This document shows, in pieces, positions 38,327 to 47,597 of a stretch of 64,000 nt of DNA. The position numbers and the translations under genes were made by a program. Numbering within the stretch: the stretch's first letter is position 1; each line of letters opens with the position of its first letter. A model generated the notes under the pieces. That model was not told the origin of the DNA and made no database searches. It saw nothing but the letters and a program-made list of their open reading frames with translations. Source of the stretch: Laspinema palackyanum D2c (GTDB lineage: Bacteria; Cyanobacteriota; Cyanobacteriia; Cyanobacteriales; Laspinemataceae); the NCBI RefSeq assembly GCF_025370875.1, contig NZ_JAMXFD010000019.1, positions 1 through 64,000 of the forward strand, given 5' to 3'.

Positions 38327-39271
38327 CTAAAGTTCCCAAGGGGCCCAACTGCTTAAGTCTTTTTCTAGCAAGCGTTTCAGTAATTTTTGGGTGATGAAAA
38401 TCAACCCCAATCTGCCTTGGGCTAAATCAGGGTCCTGGGATTGTACAGAGCCCAAAATTTGACATTGAGCGTAAAAAGTCAGGAAATCCTGACTTAAGAG
38501 GGTGGCAACAGAAAATCGGCTAGTCATTTGGGTGGGAGAAAGGGGAAAACTGAGGGCGTCTACGGTGGCGATCGCCCGGGAAATTAAGGCGCGTTCGGCA
38601 GGATGATGGGGCTTGAGGTGGGTTGGGGACTCCAACCAGGGGAGCGGGTCTGGTGCAGTCACCGAACCCATACCCGGATGGGCGGGGGTTTTTAGGGTAA
38701 TCAGGCCCTCTCGGTGGGCCAACTGTAACAGGGCGCAACACCGGGCATGGGCATACTGAATCGGAAATAAATCCGCGGACCCCGAGGGGGGCAAGGGTCC
38801 CGGGTCCGGAGTGGGGTCCGGTTGGAAGTCCCAAAGGAGGGCCTGTTGTAACCAAATCGCAATCCCAGGGTCGGTGAGTTCTAGGTACAGTTTGCCCGGA
38901 GGAACCACGCTCAGGATCCAGTGGTTGGCCCTAATGGGAAATGCTAGGTTTAAGGGCCTGGAGTCGGAGAAACCCTGGGCGATCGCCTGGGTAATTTCCA
39001 TCAGGGGCATAGACCCCTGTTTCGCCAGTTGTAGGGCGACTGGGGAAATATAAAGGATCCGTTGGGAATCTTTGGCGCGATAGAGGGGGATAGACTGGGG
39101 CCTAGTCAAAGGTGAGGGGATGGCTTGTTGGAGTCGGGCTAAAAGTTGCGGGGCGATCGCCAAGGGTTCAACCATGATCCAGTCAGGGGGTGAGAGCGTC
39201 AGTTCATCGGGTCCAGTGGGGTCCCCAGACTCATTCGATCGCCGAAAGCTCGCCCATCCATCACCGGACAA
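38327..39271 (-). CDS. DALR anticodon-binding domain protein
   Basis: A 314-residue protein whose C-terminal third looks like the DALR domain of arginyl-tRNA synthetase: YAHARCCALLQLAHREG, PAERALISRAIATVDAL, LSQDFLTFYAQCQILG, GRLGLIFITQKLLKRLL. The catalytic HIGH/KMSKS synthetase core is absent, so it cannot charge tRNA. Residues 33-150 form a cyanobacteria-specific N-terminal part that I do not recognise. Such stand-alone DALR proteins occur widely in cyanobacteria with unknown role; tRNA binding is inferred. A Met at residue 33 (MVEPLAIAP) is a plausible alternative start. Confidence 0.75.
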   Translation of the reverse strand: MSGDGWASFRRSNESGDPTGPDELTLSPPDWIMVEPLAIAPQLLARLQQAIPSPLTRPQSIPLYRAKDSQRILYISPVALQLAKQGSMPLMEITQAIAQGFSDSRPLNLAFPIRANHWILSVVPPGKLYLELTDPGIAIWLQQALLWDFQPDPTPDPGPLPPSGSADLFPIQYAHARCCALLQLAHREGLITLKTPAHPGMGSVTAPDPLPWLESPTHLKPHHPAERALISRAIATVDALSFPLSPTQMTSRFSVATLLSQDFLTFYAQCQILGSVQSQDPDLAQGRLGLIFITQKLLKRLLEKDLSSWAPWEL

Positions 39272-39650
39272 AACTGGGCAAAAAGTAACCGGACAAGTCT
39301 GAGGGGGGTAAGTAATATGGGCTACCGTAATTCTTGGATCCCAGCTTATTTTATATGAACCGAGAACTCTTCAAGGGCGATCGCTCCAAACCGATAACAG
39401 ATTATTCTGAACTCTGTGCTCTCTTACCTCCCTTCACCCTGTTTCAGGGGCGAGTCGGTTTAGCATCTGGGAATCGAGAAGGCTACGGGTGGGGCAAAAA
39501 CCGCCTATTTTTATGCGGTTGACCCCGACTCATTGTCAACGTTATCAACGATTTTTAACAGTTTATGACGTTTGAGAAAAGGGAGTATTTGCATCGCCAC
39601 CGCATCATCTGCTTTGGTGCGTCGAGCCAAACCCTGCCAAAATTTTAGGT
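39272..39650. other. Spacer upstream of the Crp-family gene
   Basis: No supported gene. A small plus-strand frame (39334-39522) has no family match. A hairpin, AACCGC-CTATTTTTAT-GCGGTT (39499-39520), with flanking GGGG/CCCC pairing, could be a regulatory or termination structure. The last 100 bases should contain the promoter of the next gene. Confidence 0.45.
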
Positions 39651-40490
39651 ATGTATTCATCTGAACCGGACCAACCCTCTCGGCCTTTTTTAACTCACCA
39701 ACCGATTTTGGAGTGGGCTGAACAACATTATCGATGTCGAACCTTTCGGAAAGAAGAACGAATTCCCACCCGTCCTGGATTAGTATATTTAGTGATATCC
39801 GGTTCCGTCCGGTTGGTGGGAGTTACCAAAGATAGCTCCAATTCCCTCCGGGTTTCATCCCGGAACAGGACCGGGGATAATTTTTCTGACACCGACTTAC
39901 CCCCAGTGGCAGTTGGCACCCCTTCGCGATCGCCTAAGCTCTCCCCGACCCCTGGGGAATTTCCGGCTCAAGGCTTGAAACTCAATACCCTCCCCGTCCT
40001 AGGGGAAGACAAAGGGGAAAACGCCGAAACTTTTTTAGGGTTTGTGAGCCAGGGGCAACCCTTTGAAGTAGTCAGCGAGACGTTTTTTACCTTTGAAGCC
40101 TACGCTCACATTGATCAAACCGCTGTGATGTGGATGTACTGGCCGGATTTAGATCAGTGGCCGTTATTTCGACAACAGGTCCTGGATGCGTTTCGGTATC
40201 AACACCAGCGCAAGCTGCTGTGGCTGGGAATTTTGGGGCAGCGACGGACGATCGCCAGACTGTTGGGATTTTTGACGTTACTGATTGAAGAACATGGTCA
40301 AGGGATTGGGGATGATCCACAAGGAGAGGGGGTGAGTGGGTATTACCTGCCTTGGAATTTAACTCACGCTCAGATTGGCAGCGCGATCGGTTCAACTCGG
40401 GTAACCGTGACGCGATTAATGGGCAAATTACGGGCGGAAGGGTTGATTCGAGTCGGGGAAAGTCACTTAATTGGGTTACCGCCCCGATAA
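39651..40490 (+). CDS. Crp/Fnr-family transcription regulator with a low-complexity insertion
   Basis: A DNA-binding regulator of 279 residues. The N-terminal cyclic-nucleotide-like beta barrel starts around residue 24 (YRCRTFRKEERIPTRPGLVYLVISGSVRLVG). It is interrupted at about residues 62-125 by a Ser/Pro-rich low-complexity stretch, then resumes (ETFLGFVSQGQPFEVVSE). The dimer helix and C-terminal winged helix (LTHAQIGSAIGSTRVTVTRLMGKLRAEGLI, about 236-265) are intact. Residues for cAMP phosphate binding (RxS) are not seen, so another ligand or none is likely. It converges on the histidine kinase, separated by a large inverted repeat. Confidence 0.85.
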   Translation: MYSSEPDQPSRPFLTHQPILEWAEQHYRCRTFRKEERIPTRPGLVYLVISGSVRLVGVTKDSSNSLRVSSRNRTGDNFSDTDLPPVAVGTPSRSPKLSPTPGEFPAQGLKLNTLPVLGEDKGENAETFLGFVSQGQPFEVVSETFFTFEAYAHIDQTAVMWMYWPDLDQWPLFRQQVLDAFRYQHQRKLLWLGILGQRRTIARLLGFLTLLIEEHGQGIGDDPQGEGVSGYYLPWNLTHAQIGSAIGSTRVTVTRLMGKLRAEGLIRVGESHLIGLPPR

Positions 40491-40491
40491 C

Positions 40492-40568
40492 GGGTTCTTG
40501 CCAGTTTAAACCCACACCGGGGGTAGCATTCCATTGGGAAAGGGTGTGGGTTCTGACAACAAGAACCC
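40492..40568. terminator. Bidirectional cruciform between convergent genes
   Basis: Nested perfect stems GGGTTCTTG/CAAGAACCC (40492-40500, 40560-40568) and AACCCACACC/GGTGTGGGTT (40509-40518, 40543-40552) occupy the whole 87-base gap between two stop codons. It may end transcription both ways. No T-run is present. Confidence 0.55.
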
Positions 40569-40577
40569 AGTTCCGGA

Positions 40578-43500
40578 TTAGACGGTTCCATTTTTGAGGG
40601 CATCGAGGAGAATTTCGGTGGCGGATTCGTATAACGGCAAGGTGATGCTAAAGGTCGAGCCTTGATTGGGGTGAGAGCTAACCGAAATCCATCCTCCGTG
40701 GAGTTCGACTAATTTTCGGGTAATGGCTAACCCCAAACCACTGCCTTGATATTTGCGAGTGAGAGAGGAATCAATTTGGGAGAAGGGAGAAAATAACCTC
40801 GGACGATCGCGCTCGTCAATGCCAATCCCCGTATCCCAGACCACAAAGTGAATCCAATCATGAGGACGAGTGAGGGTATGACGCGCTGGCTTCAAGGTCG
40901 CCTTGTCTCCACTGTTTGACTCCCCATCCCACCCGTCGGATGTTTCGGGGTCACGAGACCGATAAATTTTCAACCCAACCTCACCTTCTGGGGTGAATTT
41001 AATCGCATTCGTGAGAAGATTAAGGAGCATTTGTTTGATCCGGCGCGGGTCAACCACCATACATTCAAGGGAGGGGTCTACTTCCATCTGAAACTGCAAG
41101 CCGTGATTGGCAACTCGCTCTTGAATCAAGCTGACGAGACCCTGACAAATATCGCAAATATAAACAAGTTGGGGTTCGAGTTCCAGGCGATCGGCTTCAA
41201 TTCGGGAGAGGTCAAGGATATCATTAATCAGGGATAACAAATGTTGTCCGCTGGTATGAATCCGGTCTAGGTAAATTTTTTGTTTACCGTTTAATGAACC
41301 GAAGGATTCCTCTAGCAGGACGCTGGAGAAGCCGAGAATGGCGGTTAAGGGGGTGCGGAGTTCGTGAGAGGTGGTGGCAATGAACTCTTCTTTGAGACGG
41401 TTGATGGCGGCTAGTTCTTGATTTTGCTCTTGCAGGCGCTGCCATTGGTGACGAAATTCGCTCACATCTCGGGCGATCGCAATAATCCGATGGATGGCTC
41501 CGGTTTCGTCGGAGATGGGAGAATACACGGTTTCTACGGTTTTGTTGCCAATGGGGAAATTAATCTCGTGACTGACTAAAACGCGATCGCCGGTTTCATA
41601 GACATGACACAACAGGGGTTCGATCGCCTCAGCAGCGTTAGCGCTCAGTTCTTGATTGGTTTTTCCGATAATCTGTTCGCGAGTGAGACCGAAGAAGGCG
41701 GCACCTGCGGCGTTAATCGATAGATAACGCAGTTGGGTGTCATATTCAACAAAGATATCACTGGATTGACGCAGAAAAGACCGAAAGTAGTCCGCACTCA
41801 GCCGGGAGGACTGTTCTTTTCTGAGCAGGCGGGCTTGGCGAATGGCGATCGCACAAACTTTGGCGACTTGCTTCACCAGTTCGATCTCGTCGCTATCCAA
41901 GTCTTTGTGTTGGGGCTGAATGATGCCTAACGCGCCGATGGAACCGCTATCATCCGCGATCGGGACTAGAGTTTGTTGGAAAAATCGGTTTGGGGTGGAC
42001 TCGTGGAAATTTTCATCCCCAGGTAGGAGGCGATCGCCAATTTCCTCACAATTCACCGCATCTAAAACACAAGGTTCCCCCTGTAAAAGGACAGTACGAC
42101 AGTCCGAGGAGAGCTGATTAAAGTCCAAGCGAGTGGCAACGGGCAACGCTTTTTCTGAAAGGGGGTTGAGAAACGATGCCTGGGCCTGATATACCTCTTG
42201 TTCCTCATCCCATAATAGGGCATGACAGCTATCCACGCCGAGGGTTTCCACGATCCCTTGTACAGCGGCACTGATTACACTGTTTTCATCGGTGGCACTG
42301 CTGAGGGTTTCGGTTAAATGGCGAATCAGTTGCTCGAATTGGAGCGATCGCGCTAGGGTAGTAGTTCTCTGCTGTACCCGATCTTCCAGTTCCCGAGCGT
42401 AGGTGCGTAATTGTTGGACAAGATTGGCTTGTTCGATGGCGATCGCCATCTGAGTGGCGACTGCTTGCACCAGTTGCTTTTCGTCCGTCGTCCATTGTCG
42501 GGGACCATGACAGTGATGGACCACCAGCAATCCCCACAGGCTAGAAACACTCGTTGTTTTGAAAACATTGGCGTCAATCTCTGAGATTTCCGCAGTCGAG
42601 TTCTGTAGTTCTCTCATACCCAGATTATCGGGTATAATAGAATCTTCCTTATGCCGCCCAATGGCGACTCCCATAAAACTGCGGACTTGAAATTGGTTGA
42701 GCATTTCTCGATAGCAATCGCTCAGGGCGGCACTCTGAATATCGGGAACTGACCCAAGATGTCCATTGCGATAGGCATCGCGATGGGCAAGGGGCATACA
42801 GTCCGCAGGAAGCCATTGCCCCTGGATGGATGGATAAGGCGCTTGTACATCTTCAGCGATACAAACGCCACTGCCATCGGCTAAAAACTGAAAGGCAAGG
42901 GCGCGATCGGTGTCTAGGGCCTGTCGGAGACCCTGGACCCCGAGTTTTAAAATGGTGGGCAGATCGAAAGTGGAGCGGATTTTAGCAGAAATTCGACTCA
43001 GGAGCATTTCCCGCGATCGCCGCTGTTGGATTTCCTGTTCGGCGCGGGCGCGATCGCTCAAATCCGTGACAAAGGTCATAAAATAGCTCTCGTCCTCTTC
43101 TTCCCCCACCAGGCAGAGGGTTACCTCTGCCGCCAACAAGGAACCATTGGCGCAGATGTAACGCTGGCGTAGGGTTTGCCGTTTGACTCCCTCTCGCACC
43201 ATTTGTTGAATCAGTCGCAACAGTGCCGCGAAATCTTCGGGATAGGAAATCGCCCGGGAATCTAAATAGCGCAGTTGACTGGGACTATACCCCGTCATTT
43301 GACAAAAGGCTGGATTGGCTTTGACGATCCCGCCATCAATGCTGTGATAAACAATTCCCGTGGGACAGTCCCAAAACATCTCATCAAAGCCGGGATTGGG
43401 AAATGAGATCCAGGATGACGGTTGAGCGATGCAGTCTTGAGTTTGCTGAGGGGTTACAGGCGATCGCAAAGCCTCTCTCCCCCGGGAAAATCGCAGGTTT

Positions 43501-44252
43501 TGAGCCGTCCTCTCCCCTAACGGGTTAGACTCGACCAAGTTAGCACTCTCTTGGGCATCGGCGATGGACGAGTCTTGGGAAGAAATTAAATGGAGCGTAT
43601 GTAACCAAAACCGCCGCAATACCCGCTCATCATTTTCTAGATCCACCGCTTCCAAACCGGAACAGTGAGGGACTGCTGTCGCCAGGGTTGAGCTTCGCAG
43701 CAACTGAACGATCGCCTCTGGATCGAACACGACTGAGACTCTACTACGCGGCTCATTCCCTTCTTCAACGGCTGCAAATTCTTTCTCTGGGTGAGCTTGC
43801 TCCAGTTCCACTTGAATCCAGACGTTCAGATGGGAACTCAGGGCCAGGATGCTCGTTTCCACTCCCCCCAGGGCAATCACCGGAACCGGCGCAAATCGTT
43901 GGGGCTTGCCCAGGGGATAGTTCGGCTGACTGGAAGCATTCGGCATGGATTGCACCTCCACTTCAGCTAGGGAGAATCGGTTTGGCGTCTTTGCCGTTTT
44001 TACCGGATATGTCCCGACTCCCGATTCGACCTTTTCTGGAATCCTCTGCCCAGTTTTATACCAAATTTCTTGTAGTGTTTGACACCGTTCTAAATTGTCT
44101 CCCACCACTAATAAAGCCCGTAACCACCCGCTGCTTTCTAGGGCATGGCGCAGCAGTTGAAATAAAGACAACAAATGTTCCCGGTCCAAATATAGGATGA
44201 TTTGGCTGGGTAAACGATGATTCATATTTATTTTAGAATTTGGAGTTTTCAT
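40578..44252 (-). CDS. Multi-domain PAS/GAF sensor histidine kinase
   Basis: A 1224-residue kinase without membrane helices. Order: an N-terminal region of about 270 residues of unknown type; PAS-1 (about 285-410); GAF-1 (about 430-630), which resembles phytochrome/cyanobacteriochrome GAF domains (LSDCYREMLNQFQVRS and LWGLLVVHHCHGPRQW), with Cys513 in the usual bilin-attachment place; GAF-2 (about 650-830); PAS-2 (about 845-965); HisKA with His963 (TTSHELRTPL); and HATPase_c (NLLTNAIKFTPEG, DTGIGI, GSGLGLAI). No receiver is attached and no response regulator is adjacent. The expected CH dipeptide in GAF-1 is CY. Light sensing is therefore possible but unproven. Confidence 0.92.
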   Translation of the reverse strand: MKTPNSKINMNHRLPSQIILYLDREHLLSLFQLLRHALESSGWLRALLVVGDNLERCQTLQEIWYKTGQRIPEKVESGVGTYPVKTAKTPNRFSLAEVEVQSMPNASSQPNYPLGKPQRFAPVPVIALGGVETSILALSSHLNVWIQVELEQAHPEKEFAAVEEGNEPRSRVSVVFDPEAIVQLLRSSTLATAVPHCSGLEAVDLENDERVLRRFWLHTLHLISSQDSSIADAQESANLVESNPLGERTAQNLRFSRGREALRSPVTPQQTQDCIAQPSSWISFPNPGFDEMFWDCPTGIVYHSIDGGIVKANPAFCQMTGYSPSQLRYLDSRAISYPEDFAALLRLIQQMVREGVKRQTLRQRYICANGSLLAAEVTLCLVGEEEDESYFMTFVTDLSDRARAEQEIQQRRSREMLLSRISAKIRSTFDLPTILKLGVQGLRQALDTDRALAFQFLADGSGVCIAEDVQAPYPSIQGQWLPADCMPLAHRDAYRNGHLGSVPDIQSAALSDCYREMLNQFQVRSFMGVAIGRHKEDSIIPDNLGMRELQNSTAEISEIDANVFKTTSVSSLWGLLVVHHCHGPRQWTTDEKQLVQAVATQMAIAIEQANLVQQLRTYARELEDRVQQRTTTLARSLQFEQLIRHLTETLSSATDENSVISAAVQGIVETLGVDSCHALLWDEEQEVYQAQASFLNPLSEKALPVATRLDFNQLSSDCRTVLLQGEPCVLDAVNCEEIGDRLLPGDENFHESTPNRFFQQTLVPIADDSGSIGALGIIQPQHKDLDSDEIELVKQVAKVCAIAIRQARLLRKEQSSRLSADYFRSFLRQSSDIFVEYDTQLRYLSINAAGAAFFGLTREQIIGKTNQELSANAAEAIEPLLCHVYETGDRVLVSHEINFPIGNKTVETVYSPISDETGAIHRIIAIARDVSEFRHQWQRLQEQNQELAAINRLKEEFIATTSHELRTPLTAILGFSSVLLEESFGSLNGKQKIYLDRIHTSGQHLLSLINDILDLSRIEADRLELEPQLVYICDICQGLVSLIQERVANHGLQFQMEVDPSLECMVVDPRRIKQMLLNLLTNAIKFTPEGEVGLKIYRSRDPETSDGWDGESNSGDKATLKPARHTLTRPHDWIHFVVWDTGIGIDERDRPRLFSPFSQIDSSLTRKYQGSGLGLAITRKLVELHGGWISVSSHPNQGSTFSITLPLYESATEILLDALKNGTV

Positions 44253-45825
44253 AGGTTTAGAGAGAATTGGGCCGATTTGTTCAATTTGGGGTTTGACTAA
44301 GTTAATGATTCCCTAACTGATCCGCAGTATTTAAAGGATTGCCCTAAGAACTTTAAATGTAATGTTTCTTTACAAAAAAAAGTAAAATTTTACCCTAGAC
44401 AGTAAGCATAAAAGCTGGGGTAATTCGTCAACCGATTGTCAAAATAAGTTAACAAATTGTACCCACAACACCCACCCTTTTTACCCTTGCCCATCGCCTC
44501 GACGCTGGTCTACATGACCTAGGGACTAGGAAAAATGTTCAGGTTTGAGGCGATCGCCTCCGACACCATAATGCGAACCCACCTGAACTTTCCGACCCCT
44601 ACCATCTCCTCAATCTTTACTGTACTCCATTTAGCCCCGACTTAGAAGAAGGGGCTTTAAACCGGAGGGGATTTCTTCTAATCTAGTGCAGGTCCAGGTT
44701 TCGGCGGTAGCAATTTCCTCAATTCATTGCACCGCAGTTCACGGGGACGAGTCGCCCTTTGGCAGATGAGTTGTTTTCCCCACCCTTTCGGGACTTTCCC
44801 CTTCTTGAAAGAGGCGATCGGATTGCCATCACCTCCTCCGCAACCTATCTCAGTTTAGCAACCCGGATCTGTCACCTTGGATCAAATTGACTTCAAAAGG
44901 GGCAAGGAGTGGGCCAAGTTACCCCCCGATAGAGTCAAGGAAATTCTCCTGTTGCTTGACGAGCATCTTCGACTGGAATGATTCGGGGTTCTCATTGTAC
45001 TAGCAACTTCCCGGATTGTAAAATTCTGCTCAATGCTTCCCATCCAACTGTTCGCAATAAACTGTTGCTGAAGCGAGGAGCATACAAATTCACGACAACC
45101 TTCAGTGTTTAAATGAAGTTTTTTCTCCCCGGATTCTATCTTATAAACCCCTCCTCTGAAACCATCTACAGCAGCCCTATATCATACTAAATCGGGCGCT
45201 TTTAAGCCAAAGATCCAGCCTTCAAGATAGGGCTTTGGCGTTCAAAGCCTGTCTAATCTTGGCTTAAGAAAAAAAACCGAATTTCCCCCAAAAATGGTGT
45301 AAACCCACCTGTACTGGTGGCTAGGGGGTAAGTACCGGACAAGTTAGACAACCTGAGAGGCACAAAATATAAGTGTTGCCGGATCAAGAAGCTCAGCAAC
45401 AACCCCCACCCAGACAGGGTAAGGCTATCCGAACGGAGCCTCTCCTGCGGGGGCTAAAGAGTAAATAGAGCTTGGACCACCGGATTTGCTAGAAGTTTTG
45501 GGTAGAAAGCCATTGTAAGAAAGGGTGAAACTTTTGTATCTCACGCTTGAGTAAAATTTGTAGACTTACGAGACCCAAATTGGGTATTAGACGGCTTGCA
45601 AAACAATTTTATGCTACCCTAGAAGACTTGATCCATTCTCTAGGGAGGGGTGCAATCCTAGCGAAATGCACTGCTCATTAGCTGATTCATTCCACCTGTC
45701 ACCTAAACTGGAATAGACTTTTAAGCATAACCCCTATTTTTTGGCAAGAGGTGTAATGCTATTAAAATCAATTTATCAATCATTTGGCCTAAGCTCCTGG
45801 GTAGAGTTCGCCAGAGAATCAAAAG
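44253..45825. other. Long gene-free region
   Basis: About 1.6 kb without any credible protein frame on either strand. The first 150 bases beyond the kinase start are AT-rich and probably include its promoter. The section 45320-45520 holds an RNA-like multi-hairpin segment described separately. The remainder shows no recognised repeat, tRNA or transposon remnant. Confidence 0.55.
45310..45515 (+). ncRNA. Candidate structured RNA (multi-stem, HEARO/omega-like hypothesis)
   Basis: Visible pairings: AAGCTC (45389-45394) with GAGCTT (45468-45473) closes a domain. It contains AGC/CCCC with GGGGGCT (45449-45455), ACCC/GGGT (45408-45420) and AGGCT/AGCCT (45422-45441). A 5' hairpin, GGCAC/GTGTTGCC, lies at 45359-45380. 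The 3' flank, GGGTAGAAAGCC, resembles the end of transposon-encoded guide RNAs. The ORF-less setting and compact fold suggest a HEARO/IscB or tnpB omega RNA relic. The family name is a guess. Confidence 0.35.
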
Positions 45826-46254
45826 CTATAATTGTTCTTTAAAAAAACCCGGTTGTTCATCGGGTTTTTGAGTGTACCACCAAGCCCAAGCAATTAGCAC
45901 AGCCTGAAAAGGCAGTCTAACCCAGTAAAGCCAAGGATGATGAGGAATACCTTCAATGGGAATACTATTAAGCGCCTGATTGATATTAGCGGGAAAAACC
46001 GCGACAAACAGAGCAATCAGTCCCCAGGCAGCCGCAACGCTGACAAACGGAATGAGTAAGCCAATTCCTCCTAAAATCTCGAAAAATCCACTAATGTAGA
46101 CCAACTCAGTCGGGTAAGGTAATTGAGGCGGCACAATTCTGACATATTGATCGGGGTGAGTAAAGTGTGTAATGCCTACTCCGATAATAGCTACCGATAA
46201 GACAACCCGGAGAATTTCTTTAAGCCGATTGGGCGTGGTGTTGTTTGAAGTCAT
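45826..46254 (-). CDS. DoxX-like membrane protein
   Basis: A small inner-membrane protein of 142 residues with four predicted helices (about 17-33, 49-68, 70-90, 112-128). The DoxX-type motif THFTHPDQYVRIVPP after the first helix and YISGFFEILGGIGLL in the second place it in the DoxX/DoxD group. Members are linked to redox or stress, but no reaction can be assigned here. It is divergent from the DUF72 gene over 143 bases, so the two may share a control region. Confidence 0.82.
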   Translation of the reverse strand: MTSNNTTPNRLKEILRVVLSVAIIGVGITHFTHPDQYVRIVPPQLPYPTELVYISGFFEILGGIGLLIPFVSVAAAWGLIALFVAVFPANINQALNSIPIEGIPHHPWLYWVRLPFQAVLIAWAWWYTQKPDEQPGFFKEQL

Positions 46255-46397
46255 AGCGTCAGAGAGAGAACTTAAGCCAACCGTAGCAATCTTTGTTGAT
46301 CGTTACCTCTACCTTGAGTATTATTACAAAGGCGCTTCCCAAAAAAGTAAAAGTTTAAAATTCACACCTAAACACAATTTACGTTGGAGTAAAGGCA

Positions 46398-47135
46398 ATG
46401 ACGATTTGCATCGGCACTTCAGGTTGGAGTTATCAACATTGGGAAGGTGTGCTTTATCCCTACCAGTTAGCGCCGCGTTCCCGGCTGGATTACTATATCC
46501 AGCAGTATCAAACCGTCGAAGTTAACAGCACTTACTATCGATGGCCCCAAGATGAGACCTTTACTAACTGGCAGCACCGCCTCCTTGAAGGATTTCTGAT
46601 GACTGTAAAAGCGCCCCGTGGGTTAACACATTCCCAGCGTCTTTACTCGCCAGAAAACTGGTTGGCACGGATAGGCAGGGGACTCGAATGCCTGGGCGAT
46701 CGCCTAGGTATTCTGCTTGTCCAGCTTCCTCCCCAATTCGGCTACGACTTTGCCCGCCTAGCCTACTTTTTAGAACAAATACCCCCCTGGATCAGAGTGG
46801 CGATCGAATTCCGACACCCAAGCTGGCACATAGAAGAGGTATTTTCCCTCCTGGAACGCTTTGGAGTAGCTTACTGTGTAATGAGCGGGGCGCACCTGCC
46901 TTGCATCCTTCGCGCCACCGCACCTTTCGTCTATGTAAGGCTTCACGGTCCCGATCCCCATTCCCTCTACGGAGGCTCCTACTCGGATGAGGATTTGTCC
47001 TGGTGGGCTTCCCGTCTTTGGGAGTGGGAAACTCAGGGGCACAGCGCCTTTGTCTATTTCAACAATGACGGTGGCGGAAATGCAGTGAGGAATGCTTCTA
47101 AGTTAAAAACTTTTGTGGAGAATGGGACTTTTTAA
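46398..47135 (+). CDS. DUF72 family protein (YecE-like)
   Basis: A 245-residue TIM-barrel protein of the DUF72 family, starting MTICIGTSGWSYQHWEGVLYP. Family landmarks are YYIQQYQTVEVNSTYYRWP, FLMTVKAPRGLTHSQRL, GILLVQLPPQF, VAIEFRHPSWH, YVRLHGP and FVYFNNDGGGNAVRNA. The function is not established for the family. No partner gene is near except the divergent DoxX gene. The length is normal and no frame break is seen. Confidence 0.9.
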   Translation: MTICIGTSGWSYQHWEGVLYPYQLAPRSRLDYYIQQYQTVEVNSTYYRWPQDETFTNWQHRLLEGFLMTVKAPRGLTHSQRLYSPENWLARIGRGLECLGDRLGILLVQLPPQFGYDFARLAYFLEQIPPWIRVAIEFRHPSWHIEEVFSLLERFGVAYCVMSGAHLPCILRATAPFVYVRLHGPDPHSLYGGSYSDEDLSWWASRLWEWETQGHSAFVYFNNDGGGNAVRNASKLKTFVENGTF

Positions 47136-47597
47136 CAAGTTTATCCGCGACTTGCAGGCTAATGTGATAGCAGGCTTTCAGGCTTTGGGGCAGGCAGTCC
47201 CTCCCCATCGATGTTAGGAAATTGGTATTTTCGGCAACAACCGACCTGTGGTAGAAAAGGATATAATCACTTGACACAACGCCCGTGGTGTCTAAAAGCA
47301 GGATTAACCAAAGAAGTCTGGTTTGAAGCGGCTTACTTCTACCTGTCCCTTGACCCCCAGACATGATAAGCTGGTTAACCCCATTGCTATCCCTAAAGAA
47401 CGATGGGAACGTTGTAAACGAGCAGCGGACTTGCGAAAACTGCGAACCATGCAGAAGCGGTTGTCTGCTCTTGGCTCTTGAGAGCAGGTTAAAAGCATCC
47501 ATCTATCGAAGAATGAGGGGAACCGAGGTTAAATTTGTATTTTATTGGAAAATCATTTCAAACCCGACGATATCCGTGAGTTACTCAAGTTTTAAAT
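47136..47597. other. Spacer with two overlapping short frames
   Basis: Apart from the short frames at 47211-47481 no feature is seen. The stretch from 47482 to 47597 is AT-rich and should hold the promoter and ribosome site of the next gene. Confidence 0.45.
47211..47481 (+). pseudogene. Two overlapping short frames, possibly one frame-shifted small gene
   Basis: A 51-residue frame from ATG 47211 to TGA 47366 (MLGNWYFRQQPTCGRKG...) overlaps by 17 bases a 43-residue frame ending at 47481 (...NPIAIPKERWERCKRAADLRK). Composition is protein-like in both, and the second is a charged helix with IPKERW. They could be one gene broken by a frameshift, or two tiny overlapping genes. I recognise neither. 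Confidence 0.3.

Noticed and set aside
44253-45825. tRNA or rRNA genes in the large gaps
   Set aside because: I looked for T-loop and acceptor patterns in all gaps above 300 bases and saw no complete cloverleaf. A dedicated scan would be decisive.
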